A stretch of 64,000 nt of DNA from Candidatus Manganitrophus noduliformans (GTDB lineage Bacteria > Nitrospirota > Nitrospiria > SBBL01 > Manganitrophaceae), in contig NZ_VTOW01000003.1 of NCBI RefSeq assembly GCF_012184425.1, positions 62,001-126,000 of the forward strand. The letters are read 5' to 3'. Below are positions 43,780 through 53,364 of the stretch, one piece after another (the first letter of the stretch is position 1; every line of letters begins with the position of its first letter). The notes under the pieces are model-generated. The model saw only the letters and a program-made list of their open reading frames with translations, had not been told where the DNA came from and made no database searches. A program made the position numbers and the translations under genes.

Positions 43780-43843
43780 CTTTTCCGGTATTTAACTAAA
43801 TAGAAGCGAATGTTCCCGATTTTTGCATGGAGGATCTCACCCG

Positions 43844-45853
43844 ATGAAATCGAAGATCATTCTTGCGGCGCTGATGTCGTTGTTTTTTACTCAGGGGGTT
43901 GGCGTCGCCGAAGAGACCGAAGCGGTGGGAGAGGAGATTCTTTTCTTCGAGATGGAGGCCCGTCAGCTTACCATCGCAACCAAGCATCTCCAATCGGTCC
44001 GGGAGGCGCCGGCGATTGTGGCGGTCGTCACCGGGCAAGAGATCCGGAACATGGGGGCGAGAGATCTGCTCGATATCCTCCGCCGGGTTCCCGGGTTCGG
44101 CGTATCGATCAACCACCAAGGAAGGACAGAGTTCGAGATCAGAGGAATCAAGAGCCAGGATTCCGAGCGGATGTTGCTCCTCATCGACGGCGTTTCCGTC
44201 AATGAGCTCGTTCACGGCGGATTGGCGACGGCGATGATGCAGATTTCGGTCGATCACATCAAACGGATCGAAATCATCCGAGGCCCCGGCTCGGCGCTGC
44301 ACGGCTCCAACGCTTTCAGCGGGGTGGTCAATGTGGTGACGAAGCGGGGGGCCGACATGATGGGGGTGACGGTGTCCGGAGGACGGGGGAGTTTCGATAC
44401 AGACACATTCAGCATCGAGGCCGGAAAGCGGTTTGCCGATCTCGACGCGGCCTTCTTCCTGAATTACCGCCGGACGGACGGTCCGAGGCGCGAGGTCCCG
44501 GTCGATTTCCTGGGGAATTCGGGGATGACCGATTTCCGGATCGAGCGGCTCGACACCGGGTTCAAGATCGGGTACAAAGACCTTGCGCTCAACACACGGT
44601 TGATCCGGTTGGATCAGGGGCCTTACCTGGGGGCCCTCTTCGCCGTCAACGACGAGTCGGACCTCGATACTTGGTACTATTTTTCCGACCTGAGCTACCG
44701 ACACGGTCTCGGTCAGAACGCCCACGTCACCATCAGGACGTACGTGGAGCATGCGATGGAAGACTTTTATTGGGAACTCCTCCCTGAAGGGAGCGGTCCC
44801 TTCACGGATGGGATGATCGGCAGCCCCTCCGGCAAGGAGTTGGAGCGAGGGGTGGAGGCGCAGTTCGACTACCGCCTGATGGACTCCCATCGGCTGACGA
44901 TCGGCGCCGTCACGGAACGAAAACGGCTCTATGATACCCGACACATCGCCAACTTCGATCCTCTGACCGGCGCCCCCCTCGGCGCGACTTTGGACATCAC
45001 CGACGATGGAAACTATATTCAGGACAAGTCGAGAGAGATCTGGGCGGTTTATCTTCAGGACGACTGGAGTGTGACCGAGGAGGTCAATTTGGTCGCCGGC
45101 GTTCGGCACGACCGCTACTCCGATTTCGGCGCGACGACCAATCCCCGCGTGGCGGCGGTCTGGCGTTCCGGAACGTGGGATGCCAAGCTGATGTACGGAA
45201 CCGCCTTCATGGCCCCGACTTTCGGTTCGCTTTATTTTATCAACAACCCGACCTTGCTCGGCAATCCCGACCTTGATCCCGAGGAGATGCAGACCTATGA
45301 AGCGAGCATCGGTTATGTCGCGGGCGAAACCGAGGGACGGATCAGCTATTTCCATAACGACTTCGATCAAAAAATCCAGCTGCAACTACAGCCTTCCGGA
45401 GCATCTCAATTCGTGAACCGGGGCGGGGCGATCGTCCAGGGGGTCGAGATCGAGGCGAAACACGCGTTCGGCCTGCTCGGCGCGCTCTACGGGAACTACA
45501 CCTATCAAAAGACCGAAGACGCGGAGACCCATCAGGCGCTGGCCGACGTCGCCGCCCACAAGGGGAACGTCGGATTCGATCTTTATTTTCTGAGGCACTT
45601 CAACGCCAATGTCAATCTCTTCATGATCGGGAAGAGACCCAGGGCGCCGGGAGACCCCAGAAAAGATGCCCCGGGTTACGCGCTCCTCGATGCGACGGTG
45701 ATCGCCAAGGAGCTCATGAAGGGGCTGGAGCTTCGAATGTCCGTTCACAACCTCCTCGATAAGGCGTACGCAGATCCGCTTCCCGCCGTGGTTCCGGGGG
45801 ATCTTCCCCGGGAGGGGAGGGCGGTCATGGTCGAGGCGTCGTATCTGTTTTAG
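43844..45853 (+). CDS. TonB-dependent outer-membrane receptor
   Basis: A 669-residue outer-membrane protein with a signal peptide ending near GVAEE. The plug domain (about 55-165) has IRNMGARDLLDILRRVPGF, MLLLIDGVSVNE and RGPGSALHGSNAFSGVVNVV. The rest is a beta-barrel with an aromatic C-terminal residue (EASYLF). Such receptors import siderophores, cobalamin, metals or small organic ligands using TonB energy. No transporter or biosynthesis gene is beside it, so the ligand is unknown. ATG 43844 follows GGAGG at 10 bp. The gene stands alone between gpsA and pilD. Confidence 0.93.
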   Translation: MKSKIILAALMSLFFTQGVGVAEETEAVGEEILFFEMEARQLTIATKHLQSVREAPAIVAVVTGQEIRNMGARDLLDILRRVPGFGVSINHQGRTEFEIRGIKSQDSERMLLLIDGVSVNELVHGGLATAMMQISVDHIKRIEIIRGPGSALHGSNAFSGVVNVVTKRGADMMGVTVSGGRGSFDTDTFSIEAGKRFADLDAAFFLNYRRTDGPRREVPVDFLGNSGMTDFRIERLDTGFKIGYKDLALNTRLIRLDQGPYLGALFAVNDESDLDTWYYFSDLSYRHGLGQNAHVTIRTYVEHAMEDFYWELLPEGSGPFTDGMIGSPSGKELERGVEAQFDYRLMDSHRLTIGAVTERKRLYDTRHIANFDPLTGAPLGATLDITDDGNYIQDKSREIWAVYLQDDWSVTEEVNLVAGVRHDRYSDFGATTNPRVAAVWRSGTWDAKLMYGTAFMAPTFGSLYFINNPTLLGNPDLDPEEMQTYEASIGYVAGETEGRISYFHNDFDQKIQLQLQPSGASQFVNRGGAIVQGVEIEAKHAFGLLGALYGNYTYQKTEDAETHQALADVAAHKGNVGFDLYFLRHFNANVNLFMIGKRPRAPGDPRKDAPGYALLDATVIAKELMKGLELRMSVHNLLDKAYADPLPAVVPGDLPREGRAVMVEASYLF

Positions 45854-45993
45854 GCGGCGGGAAGCGGATCGATAATCTCCGACGCTCTTTGATGGAGGTC
45901 GGTTTTCGGTCATGGCGTTTTTTTCGTGATCTAAGGATCTCTTGCTGGTGTTCGGATCTTGTGTTAGACTTACCGGCAAAAAGGATGATCCTT

Positions 45994-46758
45994 ATGTTGG
46001 AAGCCGTTGTTTTTGTTGTCGGATTGCTCATCGGCAGTTTTATTAATGTCTGCATCTATCGCGTACCGAGAAAAGAATCGATCGTTTTCCCTGCTTCCCA
46101 CTGCACTTCTTGTGAGCAACCGATCCGGCCTTATGACAACATTCCCCTCGTGAGCTTCCTCTTTTTGAGGGGACGCTGCCGATCCTGCCGGGCGCCGATC
46201 TCTTGGCGTTATCCATTGGTGGAATTGGTCCACGGCCTTGGCTACCTCTTTATCCTGCATCAATTCGGTCCCTCTTTCGCGGCAGTCATTTATGCGCTCT
46301 TTTTCTCCTCTTTAATGGCGGTGACCTTCATCGACCTTTCTCATCAAATTGTACCCGATGTCATCACCCTTCCCGGGATGGTCCTCGGCCTTCTCGCCGC
46401 CTCGACGGTGCTCCCCCCCGGTCCGATCAATTCGCTCATCGGCCTTTTTCTGGGCGGAGGCCTTTTTTACCTGGTGGCGGTTTTGTCGATCGCGCTCTTG
46501 AAGAAAGAGGGGATGGGGGGAGGCGATATCAAGTTGATTGCGATGATCGGGGCTTTTCTCGGCTGGAAGGGAATGCTCCTGACGATCTTCTTGGCCGCGT
46601 TGTCCGGCTCGGTCATCGGCCTGTTCCTGGTTCTCGTTCGAGGGCAGAACCGCGCGGAGCCGATCCCCTTCGGTCCGTTCCTGGCGCTGGGAGCGATGGT
46701 CAGCCTTTTCTGGGGGCCGGAAATCCTTCAATGGTATTTACTCCTCGGCCGGACGTAA
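45994..46758 (+). CDS. pilD: Prepilin peptidase / N-methyltransferase PilD
   Basis: A 254-residue inner-membrane aspartic protease with about seven helices. It opens with GLLIGSFINVCIYRVPRKES; the cytoplasmic loop has two CxxC pairs (CTSC and CRSC). The catalytic aspartates are in FIDLSHQIVPD and GGGDIKL. It cuts the leader after Gly in the pilins encoded at 2083 and 50244-56008 and methylates the new N-terminus. ATG 45994 has AAGGAT at 7 bp; ATG 45985 overlaps that site. The pilS/pilR genes follow. Confidence 0.95.
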   Translation: MLEAVVFVVGLLIGSFINVCIYRVPRKESIVFPASHCTSCEQPIRPYDNIPLVSFLFLRGRCRSCRAPISWRYPLVELVHGLGYLFILHQFGPSFAAVIYALFFSSLMAVTFIDLSHQIVPDVITLPGMVLGLLAASTVLPPGPINSLIGLFLGGGLFYLVAVLSIALLKKEGMGGGDIKLIAMIGAFLGWKGMLLTIFLAALSGSVIGLFLVLVRGQNRAEPIPFGPFLALGAMVSLFWGPEILQWYLLLGRT

Positions 46759-46840
46759 GGCATCGATCCGGATCGGATGCCTCTGAGTTTTTTCCTCATG
46801 TCCGGGCGGAGTTCGTTCGAACGCCTATTTAAGGAGACAG

Positions 46841-48643
46841 GTGCTCATCCCTACAAGCCGACCGCGTCAAATTCGCTTTTTTGCTTTCCTCTTCTTAGGG
46901 CTATTCTTATTATTCCTGGTTCTCTTCGCGAGTTATCGCCTTCTGCAATTTCGCGCTTTTCAATCGGCTCTCGAAGCGAGTGATCGGGAACGGCTGAAAC
47001 TTCTCGGAGATTCGGTTCAGCCGGTCTTATTGGGCTCTCTCGATCAGGTCGGGAAAGACCCCGCCTTTCTTTATGATGTCGCTGCGGAGAGGAACCTCAA
47101 GCGGATCATTCTCGCCGATTCCGACGGCACCCTTCTGGCCGATTCTCATCGTGAGATCAAGACGAAGGAGAAGATCCCTTCCGGGAAAGGGGGCGCCGCC
47201 TGGCGGACCGCGCTCGCGGGGGAGATCGTCATGGAGACGGCGGAGGAGGCGTCTGGAGAGTTTGTCGGAAAGATATGGCTTCCGTTGAACGGCCGGGCGG
47301 CCCAACTCCTCGTGACGCTCCCGTCGAGGACCGATCCAAAGGCCCGCCTGCTTCTTTTGTTTATGAATGTGTTTGGAGTGATGGGCGCCGGAATGTTCGG
47401 ATATTATTTCCTCCGATTGTTCATGGTCCCTTCGCCCTCGTACTTTCATGGCGTTCCTGAAAACCCCGCCACAGAAACGGGATTCGTCATCCACACGTTT
47501 CAGGGTCTGATCCAGCAATTAAAACAGAAAGAGCTAGCGCTGGAGCAGTTGAAGGGAAGGGCGGAAGAGTACGCAAAAAACGTCGAAAGCTATAATGAAA
47601 ATATTCTTCAGAGCGTCACCAGCGGTGTCTTGACCTTTAATTGCGAACGGAGGATTACCACGTTCAACGCGACGGCGGGGATGATTCTTCATCTCTCTCC
47701 CGAGGAGGTCCTCGGGAAGTCGTACGAAGCGATCTTCGGAGGGGAAGAGAAGATCACCCGCCTGCTCCAGGAGACGGTCGATCTGGGAAAAGAGGTGGCG
47801 CGCGAAGAGTGTGAGGTGGAACGATCGGACGGAAGGAAAATCTGGCTGGGGCTGAACACTTCCGTCCTTCGGGACCGAAATAATTCGACGATCGGCGCGA
47901 CCCTGGTTTTCACCGACTTGACCGAAATGAAGATGTTGCAAGACCAGGTGGAGTTGAAGAAACGGCTGACCGTGATGGGGGAAATGTCGGCTTGGATCGC
48001 CCATGAATTTAGGAATTATATGGGGACGATCTTGGGCTTCTCCCGGCTCCTTTCCAAGAAGATCGAACCGAACGACCCGCGCCAAGAGATGATCAAAGCG
48101 ATCATGGCCGAGCTCTCCGCGATGGAGCGGTTGATTACGGAGCTTCTCTCATACGGCCGGAAGACGGTCATCCATCCGGTGACGACCCCCCTTGCCCCGC
48201 TTATCGAGGAGTTGAAAGAGCAGTTTGTTTCATCGGGAGGTTATCCCCATGTCCGGTGGTTTCTTTCATTGAAAGAGGCCCCTGAAATCGCCGTTGATCC
48301 GACCCTCATTCGGCAGGCCTTTTCCAATTTAATTCAAAATGCCTTGGAGGCGATGGAAGGGACGGGGGAGATCCATATCCGTATTTCGAATCGGCCGGCG
48401 GGGATGCTGGCGGTGAAGATCTCCGATACCGGGCTCGGCATTGCCAAGGAACACATCGATAAAATTTTTCTCCCGTTTTATACCACCAAAGAGAAGGGAA
48501 CCGGTTTGGGGCTGGCCCTGGTCCATAAAATTATCCTGGCGCATAACGGACAAATATCGGTAGAGAGTACGGAGGGGAGCGGAACCGTTTTTACGATCCA
48601 CCTGCCCCTTCAGATGTCTCCCCTCAAAATCAACGAGCCCTGA
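46841..48643 (+). CDS. pilS: PilS-like PAS-domain sensor histidine kinase
   Basis: A 600-residue inner-membrane kinase. Helices at about 12-32 and 170-190 enclose a periplasmic domain of about 135 residues. A coiled coil leads to a PAS domain (about 245-355), then HisKA with H388 in WIAHEFRNYMGTILG and an ATPase domain (NLIQNALEA, DTGLGIAKE, GTGLGLALV). In other bacteria PilS watches pilin in the membrane and controls PilR; classic PilS has six helices, this one two, so it may be a different NtrB-like sensor. The start is GTG 46841 behind AAGGAG. The regulator gene follows after 10 bp. Confidence 0.78.
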   Translation: MLIPTSRPRQIRFFAFLFLGLFLLFLVLFASYRLLQFRAFQSALEASDRERLKLLGDSVQPVLLGSLDQVGKDPAFLYDVAAERNLKRIILADSDGTLLADSHREIKTKEKIPSGKGGAAWRTALAGEIVMETAEEASGEFVGKIWLPLNGRAAQLLVTLPSRTDPKARLLLLFMNVFGVMGAGMFGYYFLRLFMVPSPSYFHGVPENPATETGFVIHTFQGLIQQLKQKELALEQLKGRAEEYAKNVESYNENILQSVTSGVLTFNCERRITTFNATAGMILHLSPEEVLGKSYEAIFGGEEKITRLLQETVDLGKEVAREECEVERSDGRKIWLGLNTSVLRDRNNSTIGATLVFTDLTEMKMLQDQVELKKRLTVMGEMSAWIAHEFRNYMGTILGFSRLLSKKIEPNDPRQEMIKAIMAELSAMERLITELLSYGRKTVIHPVTTPLAPLIEELKEQFVSSGGYPHVRWFLSLKEAPEIAVDPTLIRQAFSNLIQNALEAMEGTGEIHIRISNRPAGMLAVKISDTGLGIAKEHIDKIFLPFYTTKEKGTGLGLALVHKIILAHNGQISVESTEGSGTVFTIHLPLQMSPLKINEP

Positions 48644-48653
48644 TGGAGTAATC

Positions 48654-50033
48654 ATGGAAAACATTTTAATCGTCGAAGATCGGGAAAGTCTCGCGCAGAT
48701 GCTCTCGCAGGCCCTCACGGGGGCCGGCTATCAGGTTGTCTGGGCCAAAGACGGCCGCGAAGGGATCGCCAAAATCAGAGAGGGGAAGATCGACCTGGTT
48801 GTGACCGATCTGAAGCTGCCCCATAAAAGCGGCCTCGATGTCCTCCACGCAGTGAAGGAGCAGAACACATTTATCCCGGTCATCGTCATGACCGCCTACG
48901 GAAGTATCGAGACGGCGGTCAAGGCGGTGAAAGAGGGCGCTTACGATTTCATCGCCAAGCCGTTTGATCCCGACCACCTTTTGCTCCAAATCGAAAAAGC
49001 ATTGGAGAAACAGCGCTTGGTGACGGAGAATATCATTCTCAAGGAGGATTTCACCAATCAGCTCCGGTTCCCCAAGATTATCGGAAAGACCCCCGCTATG
49101 AACCAGGTGGTGGAGCAGATGCGGAAGGTCGCTCCGGGGAAAACGACGGTTCTCATCGGCGGGGAGAGCGGGACCGGGAAAGAGCTCTTCGCCCGCGCCA
49201 TCCACATGTTGAGTCCCCGCCAAGACAAGACCTTTGTCGCGATCAATTGCGCCGCCATTCCGCATGACCTTTTGGAAAGCGAGCTCTTCGGCCATGAGCG
49301 GGGGGCGTTCACGGGAGCGGTCGGGAAAAAAATCGGAAAGTTCGAACTGGCCGATAAGGGAACGATCTTCCTGGACGAGATCGGGGAGATGGACCTGTCG
49401 CTTCAGTCCAAGCTGCTGAGGGTCCTGGAAGAAGAGGAGATGATGCGGGTGGGGGGGACCGTCGAAGTGAAGATCGATGTCCGTGTGGTGGCGGCGACGA
49501 ATCGTGATCTGATGCAGCTGATTCAGCAAAAGACGTTCAGAGAGGATCTCTACTACCGCCTAAATGTTTTTCCGATCGTCATTCCACCTCTTCGCGACCG
49601 CCGCGAGGACATTCCGGCCCTGGTCGATCATTTTATGTCTTATTATTCCAAGGAAATGAAGAAAGAGGTGAAAAAAGTCTCCCCCGAGGCGATGGATCTG
49701 TTAATGACCCACCCCTGGACCGGGAACGTCCGAGAGCTGCAGAATTCCATCGAGCGGGCGATTATCCTTAGTGACGGGAACGAACTCCTTCCCGAGCACT
49801 TCGGTTTGAAGACCAGGGCGCCCGGCGATTTCTCTCTTCGGGATGTCTCGATCGAAGGGACCCTCCAAGAGGTCAGCGAGAATGTAACGCGCCTGGTGGA
49901 ATCAAAAATGATTCGAAAAGTTTTAAATGAGACCGGCGGGAATAAAACCCGCGCGGCGGAGATCCTGCAGGTGAGCTATAAAACGCTGCTGACAAAGATC
50001 AAAGATTACGGTTTGGAGAAAGGAGATGCATGA
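48654..50033 (+). CDS. pilR: PilR-like sigma-54-dependent response regulator
   Basis: A 459-residue NtrC-family activator. The receiver has D52 in LVVTDLKLPHKSG. The AAA domain has Walker A GESGTGKE at 170-177 and the sigma-54 contact loop GAFTGA at 217-222. The C-terminal Fis-type helix-turn-helix has NKTRAAEILQVSYKTLLTKI. It would activate RpoN promoters, of which three are found before pilin genes (2009, 50186, 53318). Position between pilS and the minor pilins supports the pilus role. A generic AtoC-like regulator is the alternative. Confidence 0.88.
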   Translation: MENILIVEDRESLAQMLSQALTGAGYQVVWAKDGREGIAKIREGKIDLVVTDLKLPHKSGLDVLHAVKEQNTFIPVIVMTAYGSIETAVKAVKEGAYDFIAKPFDPDHLLLQIEKALEKQRLVTENIILKEDFTNQLRFPKIIGKTPAMNQVVEQMRKVAPGKTTVLIGGESGTGKELFARAIHMLSPRQDKTFVAINCAAIPHDLLESELFGHERGAFTGAVGKKIGKFELADKGTIFLDEIGEMDLSLQSKLLRVLEEEEMMRVGGTVEVKIDVRVVAATNRDLMQLIQQKTFREDLYYRLNVFPIVIPPLRDRREDIPALVDHFMSYYSKEMKKEVKKVSPEAMDLLMTHPWTGNVRELQNSIERAIILSDGNELLPEHFGLKTRAPGDFSLRDVSIEGTLQEVSENVTRLVESKMIRKVLNETGGNKTRAAEILQVSYKTLLTKIKDYGLEKGDA

Positions 50034-50061
50034 TACCTTCTGAATCTTTCTGAATACAATC

Positions 50062-50095
50062 AGCCGGGGGACTGTATCTGTTGAGTCCTCCGGCT
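50062..50095 (+). terminator. Terminator-like hairpin after pilR
   Basis: A 12-bp stem (50062-50073 with 50084-50095, one mismatch; AGCCGG outer part) and a 10-nt loop, followed by CTCCCCTTCTT. The T-run is poor, but the stem separates pilSR from the next sigma-54 promoter. Confidence 0.55.
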
Positions 50096-50185
50096 CTCCC
50101 CTTCTTAAAGACCTTCCTCGACGATCCTCTATCAAAAGCTTTTCATTTTCTTCGATTTGTGATACTTAGGTGTCTCCGATTAAGT

Positions 50186-50201
50186 TGGCACCCTTGTTGC
50201 T
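50186..50201 (+). promoter_or_regulatory. Sigma-54 promoter of the first minor-pilin operon
   Basis: TGGCAC at 50186-50191 and TTGCT at 50197-50201, with GG-N10-GC spacing; a near-perfect match to the RpoN consensus. It lies about 45 bp before the ATG at 50244. Confidence 0.88.
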
Positions 50202-50243
50202 AATGCTCTTCGAGTATCAGAGAGATCACTCGGAGGGAGCGAC

Positions 50244-50747
50244 ATGGTCCACTTATCCCAGAAAGGTTACACCTTGATTGAAACGATGGTGGTGTTGGCG
50301 ATTACGACCTCTTTATCAGTGGTGGGGGTTGCCTCGTTCTCCAACCAAATTGCGCACAACCATCTGACCGACGCCGGCCGCCAGATCATTTCTGATTTGA
50401 GACTGATTCGTCAGAAGGTGATCGCGGAGGGGATTGCCGGCCCGATTCAGTTCCATCCGGACGGTCGAAAATACAGCGTCCCCGGTATAGGGGAGCGGAC
50501 CCTCCCCCCGCAGATCCGGTTCGGTCTCAGAGAGGGGGTCCCACCTCTACCCGATGCCGTCCTTCCCGACGATGGGATCAGCTTTCGGGAGAATACGATT
50601 ACTTTCCAGCCGAACGGAACGATCACGGGGCTTGGCGGGACGGTGTACCTGACCAACGATTCGGTCCATCATGAAACGGTTGCGGTCTCCGTCGTCACCA
50701 CCGGGCGGGTCAAAATTCGAAAGTGGAATGGAAATGCGTGGCGTTGA
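50244..50747 (+). CDS. Minor pilin, GspH/FimT type (set 1)
   Basis: A 167-residue prepilin: short leader ending in Gly, cleavage before YTLIETMVVLAITTSLSVVG with Glu at +5. The following QIISDLRLIRQKVIAEG is typical of GspH/FimT proteins, then a beta-rich head. Minor pilins of this class form the tip complex that primes pilus assembly. GGAGG precedes the ATG. It is the first gene after the sigma-54 promoter at 50186 and overlaps the PilV-like gene. Confidence 0.87.
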   Translation: MVHLSQKGYTLIETMVVLAITTSLSVVGVASFSNQIAHNHLTDAGRQIISDLRLIRQKVIAEGIAGPIQFHPDGRKYSVPGIGERTLPPQIRFGLREGVPPLPDAVLPDDGISFRENTITFQPNGTITGLGGTVYLTNDSVHHETVAVSVVTTGRVKIRKWNGNAWR

Positions 50748-51099
50748 AAAGGACCAGATCGGCTTCTCGCTCCTTGAGGTTCTCATCGCAATGTCGATCC
50801 TGTCGGTCGGGCTGCTCGGCGTGATCGGTTTTTTCGAAGTCGGCTTCAAGGCGCTTCGGGCCGGAAACAGGCAAGGTCTTGCGGTGCAGTTGGCGCGAGA
50901 GAAGATGGAAGCGTTTCGCTCCGCCGATCCGTCCCTCCTCTCCGGGGGACAAGATGAACCGGAAGGAATGGCAAGGCGTTGGACGATTGAGCGGAGCGGG
51001 AGAGATCCGAGGATCTGGATCGTCGAAGTCCAGGTCGATTGGGGAGGCGGCCTGGCGCCGAACCGGACCGTTTTGCTCAAAAGCTTCGTGTTCCATTAA
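50728..51099 (+). CDS. Minor pilin, PilV type (set 1)
   Basis: A 123-residue prepilin with the mature start FSLLEVLIAMSILSVGLLGV, Glu at +5, preceded by DQIG. The motif and the following ARGNRQ-like stretch (LRAGNRQGLAVQLAREKMEA) fit PilV. The leader is about 12 residues from ATG 50728; ATG 50734 is also possible. It overlaps the FimT-like gene by 20 bp and ends 11 bp before the PilW-like gene. Confidence 0.83.
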   Translation: MEMRGVEKDQIGFSLLEVLIAMSILSVGLLGVIGFFEVGFKALRAGNRQGLAVQLAREKMEAFRSADPSLLSGGQDEPEGMARRWTIERSGRDPRIWIVEVQVDWGGGLAPNRTVLLKSFVFH

Positions 51100-51110
51100 C
51101 GGGGACGACG

Positions 51111-51851
51111 ATGTGCCGAATCTCGCAGAATGAGGAGGGGGCGACCCTGATCGAGCTGTTGTTCTCTTCGATCATTCTCATCGTCGTGACCGCCTCCTTT
51201 TATCGATTGCTTCTTGCATTCTACCAAAACTACCAGAACCAGGAGGAGATCGCGGAGATGCAGCAGCAGGCGCGCGTGGCCGCGGACCTTTTGTCGAGGG
51301 AGATCGAGGTGGCCGGATACGATCCGACCGGATCGCTCTTTCCGCCGGAAGGTCTCCCGAACGAAAACAAGCTGACCAAAGCGATGAGTCGGGTTGGTTG
51401 TGAACGGAGGGCCCATCCGGCCGAGCGAATTCTGGAGGCGACCCCTGTCGTTTTTCACTTTTTGGCCGACCTGAATGGAAACGCCGTCCTTGATGATTCC
51501 ATCTCCACACGAAAGGATATCGATGAAGATGTCCGTTATGAATGGGTCGGAGCGAGCGGGATCGATTCCTGCGGGATTCGAAAAGCGCCGTTCACCCTCT
51601 ACAGGGATACGGGAGGGGGCGGAGGGGGGCAGGAGGTCGCTTTTTCGATCGATCAATTTAAATTGGTCTATTTTGATGAACAGGGGCGGGCTCTTCCCGA
51701 ACGGGCATTGAGTCAAGACGAGCGGACGCGCGTTCGAAAAATCGGGATGACGCTGCGCGCCCGGTCGGAGCGAAGAGATCCGAACAATCCCTCCGGCGGA
51801 GGCTTCCGAATGCGCCACATCACGTTCGAAGTGCGGCTGAGGAATATGTAG
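51111..51851 (+). CDS. Minor pilin, PilW type (set 1)
   Basis: A 246-residue prepilin with leader MCRISQNEEG and mature start ATLIELLFSSIILIVVTASF, Glu at +5. The region QQQARVAADLLSREIEVAGYD is the PilW hallmark. The head contains two cysteines (in VGCERR and DSCGI). The stop TAG touches the ATG of the PilX-like gene. Confidence 0.85.
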   Translation: MCRISQNEEGATLIELLFSSIILIVVTASFYRLLLAFYQNYQNQEEIAEMQQQARVAADLLSREIEVAGYDPTGSLFPPEGLPNENKLTKAMSRVGCERRAHPAERILEATPVVFHFLADLNGNAVLDDSISTRKDIDEDVRYEWVGASGIDSCGIRKAPFTLYRDTGGGGGGQEVAFSIDQFKLVYFDEQGRALPERALSQDERTRVRKIGMTLRARSERRDPNNPSGGGFRMRHITFEVRLRNM

Positions 51852-53189
51852 ATGGAAGACCCCTTTGGAAGATGTGTGAAGAATGAAAACGGGACGGCGA
51901 TTTTTGCCGCCCTCATGCTCCTGGTCCTCGCCACCGGGCTTGGATTACTTGCGTTCCATGTTTCCACAGGGGAGCTTCAGATCTCCGCCTATGCCGGCCG
52001 TGCGCTTGCATCGACCTATCTGGCTGAATCGGGGGTGGAGAAGGTTCTCTCCTGGGTGGCCGAACCGGCCCGATCTCCCGATCCGCCGTTTTTCGCCGAA
52101 CTGCCGACCCGGCGCTGTGACGGGGAGAGGACCTCTCCTGATTTTCAGCTCTCGGAGGCGCACATGGACGATCACGGAGAAGGCCCCTTCGCCGAAATAA
52201 GCGAGCGGGGGAAGATCGTCGATCTCCGCCTCTACAAACCGTCTCATCCGGAGGGGATCTGCACGGTTCAAAGCGGGGCGGTCGCCGGGAAAGGGGCGGC
52301 GAAGGTCGTCCAGGTCGAGATTGCACGAAATCCGATGCCGCCGATCACGGCGGCGATTCAGGGGTTCGGCGAGACGGGGGTCTCGGCCCCGGTCTGGGGA
52401 CACTGGGGCCCGATCCGCTATGCCGGAGGGGTTCGATTGGGCCCGCGTCCGGAACGAATTCCGACGATCAATCCGATCCTCTCGCCGCATTCCCATCCTT
52501 ATAGGGAAGAAGGGTTGAACGAGGATCCGGTCGTGGAGATTCATATTGAAAGGGGGATTACAGGCCCTCCTATCGGCCGGCGTCCCAATGTCTATGAAAA
52601 CGACAGCGCCGTGCGCCTTGATTCATTCACGCCAAACCAATTAACCGAGATCAAAAATTTCATCAAGAAGCGGGGAGGCTACTATGTCGTCTCCCCGTCG
52701 GGCCGCCTGGAGCAAAACGGGGCCGACCGGGGAGAATTCGACGAAGTATTCGGGAACCCTGGAGGTGAATATGCTTTGGCATGGATCGACGTTCTTCCCG
52801 GGTACAGCCGCTCGGGGCCGATCCGGTTGGGCCGGAAAAACTATAAGGGATATTTTTATTTTTCCGGAGACATTCAAATTGAAGACGAGCGGTCTCAGAT
52901 CGGAATGACGGTTCAGGTCCACGCGCATCCATGGTCCGCCTCGCATCCTTTCCCGATTGCGCTCGATTATATCCGGCTTGATGGGTTTTTCTTCACGCCG
53001 GGTGCGATTGAGCTGCAAGGGCCCTTCGCGGCTTACGGGGCCGTCTATGCAGGGCAAGGATTCACCGGCCCCGGCGCGGAAAATTTACAAATTTGGTATA
53101 ACAAAGATTTTGCTTCAGCCGCTTATTCGAGCATCCCCCCGCTGATCCGCCTCAAGGGTACGTGGCGCTATATCCCGCCTGATATGTAA
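51852..53189 (+). CDS. Long PilX-like minor pilin (set 1)
   Basis: A 445-residue protein. The N-terminal region NENGTAIFAALMLLVLATGL and ALASTYLAESGVEKVLSW fits PilX/GspK-type minor pilins, which lack the +5 Glu. It is much longer than the usual PilX (about 200 residues or fewer). The C-terminal 300 residues are beta-rich, with repeated GxxxG-like turns (GPFAAYGAVYAGQGFTG), and are not recognised. It may present an adhesive domain at the pilus tip, analogous to PilY1 in the second set. This function is inferred. Confidence 0.72.
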   Translation: MEDPFGRCVKNENGTAIFAALMLLVLATGLGLLAFHVSTGELQISAYAGRALASTYLAESGVEKVLSWVAEPARSPDPPFFAELPTRRCDGERTSPDFQLSEAHMDDHGEGPFAEISERGKIVDLRLYKPSHPEGICTVQSGAVAGKGAAKVVQVEIARNPMPPITAAIQGFGETGVSAPVWGHWGPIRYAGGVRLGPRPERIPTINPILSPHSHPYREEGLNEDPVVEIHIERGITGPPIGRRPNVYENDSAVRLDSFTPNQLTEIKNFIKKRGGYYVVSPSGRLEQNGADRGEFDEVFGNPGGEYALAWIDVLPGYSRSGPIRLGRKNYKGYFYFSGDIQIEDERSQIGMTVQVHAHPWSASHPFPIALDYIRLDGFFFTPGAIELQGPFAAYGAVYAGQGFTGPGAENLQIWYNKDFASAAYSSIPPLIRLKGTWRYIPPDM

Positions 53190-53316
53190 CCGATTACATA
53201 GTGATTGGATCCTTCGATTCCCATCCCGAAGATGTATTCACCCTCCATTCTTTTTCCGAGATGCCGCAATCGTTTGTTTTCATGTCGAAAATATGAGTGA
53301 TCCTATTCCGGAATAG

Positions 53317-53333
53317 CTGGTATGGGAGTTGCA
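53317..53333 (+). promoter_or_regulatory. Sigma-54 promoter of the second minor-pilin operon
   Basis: CTGG at 53317-53320 and TTGCA at 53329-53333 give GG-N10-GC. The -24 box is weaker (TGGTAT) than the promoter at 50186. It lies about 32 bp before the ATG at 53365, inside a 175-bp gap with no gene. Confidence 0.72.
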
Positions 53334-53364
53334 CAACTTATCGATCAACCAGGGAGAATAACGG

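Larger units (their letters stand above)
43501..43843. other. Divergent intergenic region between gpsA and the TonB receptor
   Basis: No gene found; short open frames on both strands lack similarity. It holds a minus-strand promoter at 43534-43562 and a plus-strand promoter at 43752-43779. No Fur-like palindrome was recognised. Confidence 0.6.

Noticed and set aside
43796-45385. Long open frame on the minus strand opposite the TonB receptor
   Set aside because: The plus strand encodes a clear receptor with plug and barrel motifs; the reverse frame is an effect of GC-rich codons.
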